Assembly (NCBI GenBank): GCA_036382855.1
Contig: DASVPO010000004.1
Coordinates: forward strand, 62,001-126,000
Direction of reading: 5' to 3'
Source: DASVTR01 sp036382855
Lineage (GTDB): Bacteria > Acidobacteriota > Blastocatellia > Pyrinomonadales > Pyrinomonadaceae
Length of the DNA stretch: 64,000 nucleotides
The notes under the pieces were generated by a model. That model had not been told where the DNA came from and made no database searches. It saw nothing but the letters and a program-made list of their open reading frames with translations. Made by a program: the position numbers and the translations under genes. Shown piece after piece: positions 50,269-58,645 of the stretch. Every line of letters begins with the position of its first letter. The stretch's first letter is position 1.

Positions 50269-51378
50269 TCATACCTTTCGCATCTGCGGGTCGAGGGCGT
50301 CGCGCAGTCCGTCTCCGAGAAAGTTGAGCGAGAAGAGCGTCAGCGCCATCGTCACACCGGGGAAGATTAACTGCCACGGAAAGATTGCTATGTTCTGTAT
50401 GCCGTCGGAAGCGAGGCTGCCCCATGAAGCCAGCGGCGCTTGCACGCCGAGGCCGAGAAACGAGAGAAACGCTTCCTGCAACATGACGGTCGGAATCGTC
50501 AGCGTCGCATAGACGATAACTGGGCCAAGCGTGTTCGGAACGAGATGCCGGAAGATGATGCGCGGCGTGGAGACGCCCGTGGCGCGTGCTGCGAGCACAA
50601 ACTCCTGATTCTTGAGCGAGATGATTTGCCCGCGTACGATGCGCGCCATCGTCAGCCATGAGACAGCGCCGAGCGCTATGAACAGAAGAATCAACTGTCC
50701 GAGCGCGGAACTGCCGCCGACGTTGCCGAAGAGCTTGCCGCTGCCGAAAAAGGCCAGCAGCACTATGACAATCATCATGTAAGGCAGCGCGTAGAGCACG
50801 TCAACAATACGCATCATCACGTTGTCCGTCTTACCGCCCAGGTAGCCGGCGGTCGCGCCGTAAGTTATTCCTATCAGGAGCGAGACGAATGTTGAGATAA
50901 CGCCGACCATCAGCGATATGCGGCCGCCAATCAGGACGCGCGCGAGAATGTCGCGCCCCTGGCTATCCGTTCCCATCGGATGTGTCCATGAGAATTCTCC
51001 GGCCTCAGTCCTGAAGGGCGGGAGCGATTTAATCATGTCGGAATTGATGGTGAAATACTCGTAGCCGGTCGTCTTCTTGACGATGAACGGCCCGATGAGC
51101 GTCGCCAGCACCATAATGCCGACGACAATCAGGCCGAAGACCGCCAGCTTGTTTTTCAACAACCTGCGCCAGGCATCTTTCCACAATGAAGTGCCTGCGA
51201 CGATTTGGCCCGTCTCGGCCGTGCGTACGTCGCCTTCCCCGACGGCAAACTCAGGCGCGGTGTGAATAATGTCGCCCTCACGGTCGCGCACGGGCGGCTC
51301 CGGCGGCGTGCCGAGCGGCGTGAGCGCGGGTTCTGTGCGCGCGGGTTCTTGTTCAGACAATGGTCGCTCGTCGTTCAT
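50269..51378 (-). CDS. Oligopeptide ABC transporter permease (DppC/OppC type)
   Basis: A 369-residue inner-membrane protein. The cytoplasmic N-tail is about 80 residues, acidic and proline-rich (TPLGTPPEPPVRDREGD), longer than usual. The first helix is FGLIVVGIMVLATLIGPFI; the BPD_transp_1 core contains the EAA-like loop AARATGVSTPRIIFRHLVPNT. The last part is FSLNFLGDGLRDALDPQMRK, standard for DppC. ATG at 51378 is 4 nt after the DppB stop; an upstream in-frame start at 51405 would overlap that gene. Confidence 0.94.
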   Translation of the reverse strand: MNDERPLSEQEPARTEPALTPLGTPPEPPVRDREGDIIHTAPEFAVGEGDVRTAETGQIVAGTSLWKDAWRRLLKNKLAVFGLIVVGIMVLATLIGPFIVKKTTGYEYFTINSDMIKSLPPFRTEAGEFSWTHPMGTDSQGRDILARVLIGGRISLMVGVISTFVSLLIGITYGATAGYLGGKTDNVMMRIVDVLYALPYMMIVIVLLAFFGSGKLFGNVGGSSALGQLILLFIALGAVSWLTMARIVRGQIISLKNQEFVLAARATGVSTPRIIFRHLVPNTLGPVIVYATLTIPTVMLQEAFLSFLGLGVQAPLASWGSLASDGIQNIAIFPWQLIFPGVTMALTLFSLNFLGDGLRDALDPQMRKV

Positions 51379-51382
51379 GGCT

Positions 51383-52303
51383 TTAGTACCGAATTCTCGG
51401 ATCAACGTAAGCGTAAGCGATGTCCACCAGAAGATTGAAGACTAAAGTAATGATGCCGATGAAGGCGACGATGCCTAGAATCAAAGGCTCGTCGCGATTC
51501 AGGTTGGCGTTGATGAAATAGTTGCCAAGGCCGGGCAGCGCGAAGATGCGCTCGACGACGACTGTGCCCGTGACCAGCACGGCCAGCGCAGGGCCTGTAA
51601 AGGAGATGACAGGCATCAAGCCTCCGCGCATGACGTGGCGGAAAACCACGTCGCGCTCGCGCAGGCCCTTCGCACGCGCCGTCCGTATGTAGTCGGAGCG
51701 CAGCACCTCAAGCATCCCGGCGCGCGTCAGGCGCGCGATGTAGGCCATATAGACGCCCGAAAGCGTGATGACGGGCAGGATAACGTTGAGACTGAAGAAG
51801 CCTGCCCAGCGCGCGGGCGGCAGCCAGTAGAGCGTCAGCGAGAAGACGAGCACGAGCAGCGGGCCGAGTACGAAGTTGGGCATAGAGATGCCGAGCATCG
51901 CAAGGCCCATCGAGGCGTAGTCCCACTTCGTGTTCTGCCTGAGCGCGGCAATCGTTCCAGACGTGATGCCGACGATGAGCGCCAGCAGGTAGGCCAGAAA
52001 GCCTATGGTCGCCGAGATGGGAAAAGTGTTGAGCAGTATTTCGTTGACGCGCTGCCCCTCATACTTCAGCGAGTTGCCGAAATCAAGGCGCAGGATATTG
52101 CCGATCATCTTGCCGTACTGCACATACCATGGCTTGTCTATGCCGTACTTCTCGCGAATGTTCTTTTCGATGGCGGCCGGAAGTTTCTTCTCCTGCGAGT
52201 AGAAGTTGCCGGGCGCGAGCCGGATGAGTCCCCACGTCAGCGTAATGACGATGAGCACCATCGGAATAGTTATCAGCAGGCGACGAATGATGAACCGTAG
52301 CAT
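51383..52303 (-). CDS. Oligopeptide ABC transporter permease (DppB/OppB type)
   Basis: A 306-residue membrane protein starting MLRFIIRRLLITIPMVLIVI, the classical DppB N-terminus, with GLIRLAPGNFY next. The EAA loop is RTARAKGLRERDVVFRHVMR and the end is VDIAYAYVDPRIRY. It partners with the DppC-type permease. The usual GDP motif (APGDP) reads APGNF here. Confidence 0.94.
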   Translation of the reverse strand: MLRFIIRRLLITIPMVLIVITLTWGLIRLAPGNFYSQEKKLPAAIEKNIREKYGIDKPWYVQYGKMIGNILRLDFGNSLKYEGQRVNEILLNTFPISATIGFLAYLLALIVGITSGTIAALRQNTKWDYASMGLAMLGISMPNFVLGPLLVLVFSLTLYWLPPARWAGFFSLNVILPVITLSGVYMAYIARLTRAGMLEVLRSDYIRTARAKGLRERDVVFRHVMRGGLMPVISFTGPALAVLVTGTVVVERIFALPGLGNYFINANLNRDEPLILGIVAFIGIITLVFNLLVDIAYAYVDPRIRY

Positions 52304-52363
52304 GGTTTTTTGACCCTCAAACGGCTATTAAGAATTGACGCTCCCTTAGTTCTAACTATCAAC

Positions 52364-54397
52364 TCACTTCGAACAAACCGGCAATTCCTTTTCTCTCTCC
52401 TTGAAGTCTCTGCTCTGCGTGTCGTAGGTCATCTTCGGAACGCCGTAATCCCATTTAGACGTGTCGTGCTCAATGCAGACGTATTTCCAGGCGTGCATCG
52501 TTCCGGGATTCGGGTACATGCCTTTGACGTATGGCTTCTTCATCCACTTTGTAGCATCTGTCTGCAACGGAATCACAGGCTGTGCTGCAATCAGAATGGC
52601 TTCCGCTTCGGCAAGGAGTTCGTAGCGCTTCTGCGGGTCGAGCGTGCGATTGGCTTCATTGAGTTTCTCGACAAACTTCGGGTCGTACCAGCCTGTGCCG
52701 TTGTCGCCCTTCGGTGTGGAGAAGAGGTTGAGGAACGTGACCGGGTCCATGTAGTCGCCAATCCAGCCGGAGCGCGCCAGCCCCTTGTATTCGAGATTGG
52801 CGCGCGATTGCAGAAACGTCTTAAATTCCATGCTCTTCATCGGCAGCGTCAGCCCCAAGTTCTGCTTCCACTGCGCCTGTAGATATTCGGAGATAGCTTT
52901 GTTTGATTCCTGCGTGTTGTATGTAATCTCAACTTCGTCTATCGGAAATTTCTTCGGGTCGTAATTTCCGGCGGCGTCCTTGTAGCCAGCCTCGACCATC
53001 AGTTGCTTGGCCCTGACGGGGTCGAACGGGTCGCCTTTCGGTTGCGGGTAGCCTGCGAAAACGCCCTCCGGCGAGAAGGCCGTCAGCGGTTTTGTTTTTC
53101 TCCACTTCGCCAGCGCCACCTTATCAACCGCCATGTTGAAAGCCTTACGAACGCGCACATCGTTCATCGGCGGCCGCGTAGTGTTAATCTGAAAATAACT
53201 GATCGCGGCTTCGGGCGCGTCCATGTAATCCTTCAGCGGCTCTATCAAATCGAGCCATGCGACGGGGACGGTGTGATTCAGAACGGCATCAACCTCGCCC
53301 GCTTTATAAAGATTCATAATCTGCGGGTTATCGTCCATCGGATAAAACCTGATCTCGTCAAGCTGCACGCGCGCCACATCCCAGTAGTGCGGATTACGAA
53401 CGACGACAAGCTCGTGATACGGCTTCCAAGTCTTGAGCTTGAACGCACCGCTGGTGACGATGTTTGCCGGTTGCGTCCACGCTTCGTGATGCTTCTCGAT
53501 GATTCTTTGCGGCACGACGTGGAAAAACTGGTGGGCCATCAATCCTAGGAAGTAAGGTGCTGACTGCGTAAGCGTGACGCGAAACGTATAGTCGTCAAGG
53601 GCTTCGACGCCCATGTGCTCCGCCTTGACGGGTTCAAACTGTTTTCCTTCGACAGCAGCCTTCAGCTTCGCGTTATCCTTCAGAGCTTCGGCTCTTGCGG
53701 TCTCATCGGCGGGCAGGATGAGACGGTTGGGCGAATGTAGAAACTGGTGAAAAGGTGTGTCGGGGTCTGGCGTCGGTTCTTCCGCGGTGGCCGGATATTC
53801 GTTGGCCGGAGTGATCGGTGCGGCTTCGGGTGCGGCCGCTGGAGCAGCACTCTTCTCCTTATCGGCAGCGAAATCTTTTTCCAGCAGATAGGTATTATTG
53901 GCCGGGTCGCGGACGAAGACGCCGCCTTCGTTGTAGGCTTGCGCGTACTTGATGTAATAGCCTAGATAGGCATTGCGCGAGGCCAGTTCGGGCGAGAGGC
54001 CGCGACGGAACGTGTAGAGAAAGTCGCGCGCCGTAATGGGTTCGCCGTCAGACCAGCGTGCGTTTTTCCTGAGATGGAAGACAAACTCGGAAGAATCCTT
54101 GTTGACATCCCAACGCTCCGCGATGCCCGGAATCGGCTCCATGTTCCGTGGGTCAAACTCGCACAGCGCTTCGAAGAGAGCCATGTAGATACGCCCTTCG
54201 GGCTGCCCCGTTCCTATCTGCGGGTCGAGCGATTCCGGCTCCGAGCCCGTTACGTAGCGCATGACTTGCCCTGTGGGCGGGTTCGTCTTGCCGAAGAACA
54301 TCTGGTTTCCGGCGGAAGCCGCGCAAGCCGTAGCGACGAACGCAAGCGCCACCAGCAAGAGAGCAAGGCGTGTCTTACTGGAACTGAAAAACGTCAT
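52364..54397 (-). CDS. Oligopeptide-binding lipoprotein (SBP_bac_5)
   Basis: A 677-residue substrate-binding protein. Signal peptide with lipobox FVATAC, so it is membrane-anchored by lipid. The family start RYVTGSEPESLDPQIGTG and the segment RWDVNKDSSEFVFHLRKNA are typical of OppA-like proteins (SBP family 5). Between about residues 175 and 225 lies a proline/alanine/glutamate-rich insertion (SAAPAAAPEAAPITPANEYP) just before VEALDDYTFRVTL. It begins the dpp operon and has AAAGGAA 8 nt upstream of the ATG. Confidence 0.93.
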   Translation of the reverse strand: MTFFSSSKTRLALLLVALAFVATACAASAGNQMFFGKTNPPTGQVMRYVTGSEPESLDPQIGTGQPEGRIYMALFEALCEFDPRNMEPIPGIAERWDVNKDSSEFVFHLRKNARWSDGEPITARDFLYTFRRGLSPELASRNAYLGYYIKYAQAYNEGGVFVRDPANNTYLLEKDFAADKEKSAAPAAAPEAAPITPANEYPATAEEPTPDPDTPFHQFLHSPNRLILPADETARAEALKDNAKLKAAVEGKQFEPVKAEHMGVEALDDYTFRVTLTQSAPYFLGLMAHQFFHVVPQRIIEKHHEAWTQPANIVTSGAFKLKTWKPYHELVVVRNPHYWDVARVQLDEIRFYPMDDNPQIMNLYKAGEVDAVLNHTVPVAWLDLIEPLKDYMDAPEAAISYFQINTTRPPMNDVRVRKAFNMAVDKVALAKWRKTKPLTAFSPEGVFAGYPQPKGDPFDPVRAKQLMVEAGYKDAAGNYDPKKFPIDEVEITYNTQESNKAISEYLQAQWKQNLGLTLPMKSMEFKTFLQSRANLEYKGLARSGWIGDYMDPVTFLNLFSTPKGDNGTGWYDPKFVEKLNEANRTLDPQKRYELLAEAEAILIAAQPVIPLQTDATKWMKKPYVKGMYPNPGTMHAWKYVCIEHDTSKWDYGVPKMTYDTQSRDFKEREKELPVCSK

Positions 54398-54726
54398 GGC
54401 TTAAATTCCTTTGGCCTGCGGCGGGCGCTCCCTCGTTAAGAGCGCGCTCCAAGAAAGCCTTTTCAAAGTTGAAAGGGGAGGTGCTTGAACTTCTTCTCAG
54501 TCCGTGCAAGCGCGCCGGGAGAAACGACAGGCACAAGACATCCGAACAAGATTACCCGCGAAATGGGAGAACTTTTCCGTTTATGCTCTTCGGCAGTGTG
54601 CGTCAAAGTATCACGCTCGCACTCAATTTATCAAGTTGCATCTTTTTTATCCGATACAATTTAACGGATGCTGCGAGCGCTTGGCAGAGTTGCTTAAGGA
54701 ATAACTGGAGGGGGCGAGTTTTCGGT
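54398..54726. other. Non-coding leader of the oligopeptide transporter operon
   Basis: 329 nt between the stop of the second binding-protein gene and the first dpp gene. It has a candidate promoter (54607-54634, minus) and a 6-bp hairpin GCGCTC/GAGCGC near 54424-54444 shortly before the start. No gene seen. Confidence 0.5.
54607..54634 (-). promoter_or_regulatory. Candidate promoter for oligopeptide transporter operon
   Basis: On the minus strand TTGATA (54629-54634) and GATACT (54607-54612) are 16 nt apart. A leader of about 200 nt would follow before the ATG at 54397. Matches are partial. Confidence 0.35.
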
Positions 54727-56709
54727 TCAGGGCGTAAACCACATGGCGGAGTTTTTCTTCGGCGGCTGCCAGCCGTTATTTATCCGCACGGTTTTCAGCG
54801 AGGGCGCGTCGAGCAGGTTCGACTCGAAGCCTGTGACGTAGGGTTTGACAAGAGCGTAGGAGGACGCGAAATAGATGGGCATCGCGGGCAATTCTTTAAG
54901 TGCCTGCGCTTCGGATGCGGGAGGCGGATTAACGGGCGCGGCCACTCTGTTTTTCTCCGTGTCTGCCTCAACTCGCGCGGGCTGCTCTGCGTTGGGAGAG
55001 GGCGATTGTTCGACGTTTGCCTGAGCGTTTTCCGCATAGTCTGCAACGAGTTCGTCTTTCATGTTGAAGATGGCGCGCAGGTTTGTCGCTTCGTCCATCG
55101 TCTGCATGACGACGCTGCGCCGCACGACATCGTAGTCGCCCGCACGAACAGCCGCCTCATACTCGTCCCAACCCTTCATCACAACTTCCGTCTCAATGCC
55201 GAGCGAGGTGCGCCACATAGAGGCCACACGCTGCGCGACAATGCGCTGCTGCTCATTGCGGTTGATGAGCAGCCGGACGCGCGGAAAACCTTTGCCGCCG
55301 GGATAGCCAGCCGACGAAAGCAGGCTTTGAGCACGATAGACATCGTGCTCGATGGCGGGCGTCTGTTCGGCGTGTGCGTTTGCAGCGCTGGCCGTCTGCA
55401 CCGGCAAAAACTTTTTCGCAGGCTCGGTCGCGCCGCCCAGTTCATCTTCGCTGATGCGGTCGCGGTCAATGGCAATCGTCAGCGCCTCGCGTATACGCAC
55501 GTCACCGAAGGGCGCGTGATTCGTGTTGAAGGAATAGTAGGTGAGCGCACCGTAGGTGGCGCGGCGAAAATCTCTGTAAGGCGCAAGCAGCTTCAGGGCC
55601 AGCGGCTCGAAGTTGGCGTTGGTGACGGCATCAACCTCGCCCGCGTGATAAGCCGCGAGCGCAGCCTCCGCGTTCCCTGTCGCGACAAACTGCACGCGCT
55701 CAAGCGCGACGGTCTGCGTGTCCCAGTAGTGCTTCGCGCGTTCGAGCACGACGCCCTCGCGGCTAATCTCCGTCAACTGAAACGCACCGTTAGAGACAAC
55801 TTTAGTTGAGGCCGGATTATCCAGAGACGACGCCTGCGACGCATGAATCGGACGGAAGACAGGATGCGCGACGAGCGAAGGAAAGCTTGGATCTGGCTGC
55901 TGCAAGCGTACGCGCAGCACGTAATCGCTCAACGCCTCAACTCCAAACGGCGTAGACGGAGGCTGCTGCTTTCCGTTTTCAGTCTTGTTCGCCCCGGCCT
56001 GCCTGTTCTCTTCTCGCCGCGTCTCGCTGCCGCCACTCGCAACCGGCGGCTGCGCTGTAGCTTGCTCTGCAAGAGGGACAGCAACCTTCTCCTGCTGCAA
56101 TTCCACGCCGACTATATTTTCCAGCAGCCGCGCGTGTGGCGCACGCTCGCCAAGCTGCACTGTGCGCTGCCAGGAGCGTACGAAATCATGCGCGGTGACG
56201 CGCTCATTATTAGACCAGCGCGCATCCTGCCGCAGATGAAACGTCCACTCTTTTCCGTCGGCGGAAGATTCCCAGCGCGCAGCGACGCCGGGCAGCGGCG
56301 CAAGCGTCTTCGGGTCATACTCGGTCAAGCCCTCGAACATCGCGCGCACGGCATCCGTGTCCGGCGGCGCGGCGGCCAGCGCCGGGTCAAACACCTGCGG
56401 CAACCCGCCGTCGCTCCAGCGAAACTCCTGCCCGCGCGGCACATTCGCGCGCCCGTAGTAAGGCTCTACTTCGTTGTCAAGAAAACACCCGCCGCTCACG
56501 AGCGCGATGCTGACAAGCAACGCCGAAATCATACGAGACGAGACACGGCAACGCCTGAAGAAGACGCGCTGATGCTTTGACGCTCTAACGCGACGCAGAA
56601 ACACGCCCTGACAAACAAGCGCGCGCAACGAAGAGACGCTTCTGCTGAAAGAACCTCTTCCGCCGAAACTGCGCCTGCTCCGCGCCTGGTTGTCTTTGCG
56701 CTCTCTCAT
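54727..56709 (-). CDS. Second oligopeptide-binding lipoprotein (SBP_bac_5)
   Basis: A protein of up to 660 residues. From residue 60 it has a lipoprotein signal (MISALLVSIALVSGGC) and then the SBP_bac_5 fold: DGGLPQVFDPALAAAPPDTD, WTFHLRQDARWSNNERVT, VEALSDYVLRVRLQQ. The 59 residues before that are arginine-rich. The ATG at 56709 has AGGAAAG in front, whereas the ATG at 56532 has no ribosome-binding site, so the long form is favoured but not proven. Two hydrophilic inserts (about 210-250 and 590-625) are unusual. It follows coaE by 9 nt. Confidence 0.85.
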   Translation of the reverse strand: MRERKDNQARSRRSFGGRGSFSRSVSSLRALVCQGVFLRRVRASKHQRVFFRRCRVSSRMISALLVSIALVSGGCFLDNEVEPYYGRANVPRGQEFRWSDGGLPQVFDPALAAAPPDTDAVRAMFEGLTEYDPKTLAPLPGVAARWESSADGKEWTFHLRQDARWSNNERVTAHDFVRSWQRTVQLGERAPHARLLENIVGVELQQEKVAVPLAEQATAQPPVASGGSETRREENRQAGANKTENGKQQPPSTPFGVEALSDYVLRVRLQQPDPSFPSLVAHPVFRPIHASQASSLDNPASTKVVSNGAFQLTEISREGVVLERAKHYWDTQTVALERVQFVATGNAEAALAAYHAGEVDAVTNANFEPLALKLLAPYRDFRRATYGALTYYSFNTNHAPFGDVRIREALTIAIDRDRISEDELGGATEPAKKFLPVQTASAANAHAEQTPAIEHDVYRAQSLLSSAGYPGGKGFPRVRLLINRNEQQRIVAQRVASMWRTSLGIETEVVMKGWDEYEAAVRAGDYDVVRRSVVMQTMDEATNLRAIFNMKDELVADYAENAQANVEQSPSPNAEQPARVEADTEKNRVAAPVNPPPASEAQALKELPAMPIYFASSYALVKPYVTGFESNLLDAPSLKTVRINNGWQPPKKNSAMWFTP

Positions 56710-56718
56710 CTTTCCTGT

Positions 56719-57381
56719 TTAAAAATCCTGCTTCTCGTCGCGTCCTCGCAACGCGGCAGCACGGTCGCCGCGTCGCATCAAAGCTTCTGCGCTTAGTGCT
56801 TGATAGACCCTTTGCGTCTCCTGTCGCGCGCTCTCGAATCCATCGGAAGTGTCAATCAAATAATCAGCGTAACGCTTCTTCTCTTCCTGCGGCATCTGGG
56901 CCATGATGCGCGCGGCTGCCTCTTCGCGCGTCAGTTGGTTGCGCGCCATCAACCGTTGCAGTTGGATTTCCGGGCGACAATGTACCACGATTAGTTTGTC
57001 AAAACGCCTGTAGCCGCCCGATTCTATCATCAACGCGGCGTCAACGACTCCGATTCCTTCAGGGTCTTCCGCCTCCCATTTTCGCAGTTGTTCATCCTGA
57101 CTTTCAATGATGAAGGGATGCAGTATGGAATTCAAGAGCAGCCGCTTTGTTTCATCCGCGAAGACGATTGCGCCCAACCGCGCGCGGTCAAGCAACCCGT
57201 CCGCGCTCAGCACCTCTTCACCGAAAGAATCAACCACAGCCTGCAAACCACGCGTCCCGACACCGACCACCTCGCGCGCCGTCAGGTCAGCATCCAGCAC
57301 ATGACAACCCAACTCGGCCAGCACACCGGCGACAAAAGTTTTGCCGACCGCAATTGAGCCTGTCAATCCTACTCTCAACAT
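56719..57381 (-). CDS. coaE: Dephospho-CoA kinase
   Basis: A 220-residue P-loop kinase catalysing the last step of coenzyme A synthesis (ATP-dependent 3'-phosphorylation of dephospho-CoA). P-loop GLTGSIAVGKT at residues 6-16, then LGCHVLDADLTAREVV, GTRGLQAVVDSFG, VVDAALMIESG and IVVHCRPEIQLQRLMARN, all standard for CoaE. Length is slightly above the usual 200-206, because of a short charged tail after DTSDGFE. The downstream gene is a transporter binding protein, so the linkage is not metabolic. Confidence 0.95.
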   Translation of the reverse strand: MLRVGLTGSIAVGKTFVAGVLAELGCHVLDADLTAREVVGVGTRGLQAVVDSFGEEVLSADGLLDRARLGAIVFADETKRLLLNSILHPFIIESQDEQLRKWEAEDPEGIGVVDAALMIESGGYRRFDKLIVVHCRPEIQLQRLMARNQLTREEAAARIMAQMPQEEKKRYADYLIDTSDGFESARQETQRVYQALSAEALMRRGDRAAALRGRDEKQDF

Positions 57382-57532
57382 CAGGCACTCAAAAGAGTAA
57401 CTTAACCATTCAATCCTTTACGACCTTACGTCTTAACTTTGAGCCTCCAGCGTGAAATGCTTTTCTCACAAAGGCGCAATGGAAAAAAACCAAAGGACGC
57501 AAAGGGGTTGAGTCCGGGTTTTAAAGCATGCT

Positions 57533-58504
57533 CTAAGTAATTAAATTTCTTCTCGCTTTCGCCGCCGCCACTGTGTTCTTCATCAGCATCGCGACGGTCA
57601 GCAGCCCGACGCCACCCGGCACTGGACTGCGAAGAGCGGCCACTTCATCCGCCTCCGCCGGATGCACGTCGCCCACGAGCGTATAGCCGTGCTCTCTAAT
57701 CGCGCGCAGGCGCTTCTCCGTCTCCGGCCCGAAAAGCCCGCGCGCAGTCTCTTCATCCGTCACCCTATTAATGCCGACATCAATCACGGTCGCACCCTTT
57801 TTGATGTGCTCTCCACGGATAAAAGCTGGGCGACCGATGGCCGCAATGAGAATATCTGCTTCGCGTGTGACGGACGACAAATCACGCGTGCGCGAATGGC
57901 AGATGGTGACGGTCGCGTCTCTTTGCAGTAGTAGTTGAGCAAGCGGACGCCCGACGATGTGGCTGCGGCCGACGACGCAGGCACGCGCCCCGCTTATCTG
58001 AATCGCATTGCGCTCAAGCAACTCTATAATCCCGGCGGGTGTGCAGGGCGCAAGCGCCTGCTGGCCCAAAGAGAGCCTGCCGACGTTGATGGGATGAAAG
58101 CAGTCAACATCCTTCGCCGGGTTGACTGCCTCTAACACTCGCGCTTCATCAACCGCCCGCGGCAGCGGCAACTGCACCAGAATCCCGTCAACGTCCTCAC
58201 GCTCGTTAAGCTCCGCGACCAACTCAAGCAACTGCTCTGTGCTTGTCTCAACTGGCAGCGCGTGATGCTCCGAGCGCAGGCCCAGGGCTTCCGAAGTCCG
58301 CACTTTATTGTTCACATAGACGGACGAAGCAGGGTCATCGCCCACACGCACCGCAACAAGGCACGGTTGAACGTCGTGCTCACGCTTGAGGCGCAAGACC
58401 TCTTCCCCCACCTCTCGCTTAATCTCTTCGGCAACACGCGAGCCGTCCAAGATTGCCGCACGTTCGAGCTTATCCGTCATCTGTCGCGTCGTTTGTTCGG
58501 TCAT
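57533..58504 (-). CDS. folD: Bifunctional methylenetetrahydrofolate dehydrogenase / cyclohydrolase
   Basis: A 323-residue FolD, interconverting methylene-, methenyl- and formyl-tetrahydrofolate. It has YVNNKVRTSEALG with the catalytic Y-x-x-x-K, GILVQLPLPR, DVDCFHPINVGRL, PCTPAGIIELL and VVGRSHIVGRPLAQLL for NADP binding. Family length is about 285-300; the first 15-20 residues are extra and the ATG at 58480 is an alternative start. It is transcribed divergently from the lytic transglycosylase gene. Confidence 0.95.
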   Translation of the reverse strand: MTEQTTRQMTDKLERAAILDGSRVAEEIKREVGEEVLRLKREHDVQPCLVAVRVGDDPASSVYVNNKVRTSEALGLRSEHHALPVETSTEQLLELVAELNEREDVDGILVQLPLPRAVDEARVLEAVNPAKDVDCFHPINVGRLSLGQQALAPCTPAGIIELLERNAIQISGARACVVGRSHIVGRPLAQLLLQRDATVTICHSRTRDLSSVTREADILIAAIGRPAFIRGEHIKKGATVIDVGINRVTDEETARGLFGPETEKRLRAIREHGYTLVGDVHPAEADEVAALRSPVPGGVGLLTVAMLMKNTVAAAKARRNLIT

Positions 58505-58645
58505 TAAGTCTCAGGCTTTTTCAGTTTCGGAGCATGATTAATAAGGGCGTTTGAGTTGTAGCATAAACCGGCGCGTTGAAAAAGTCAGGGCCATTCTTTG
58601 CGGCCTCTCTTGAGTTATCCGGCCACGGTGAAGGATAATCCACGC

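Noticed and set aside
58598..58645. Sixteen extra N-terminal codons on the lytic transglycosylase
   Set aside because: The ATG at 58646 has AAGGA upstream and gives a proper signal peptide; the longer form would disturb it.
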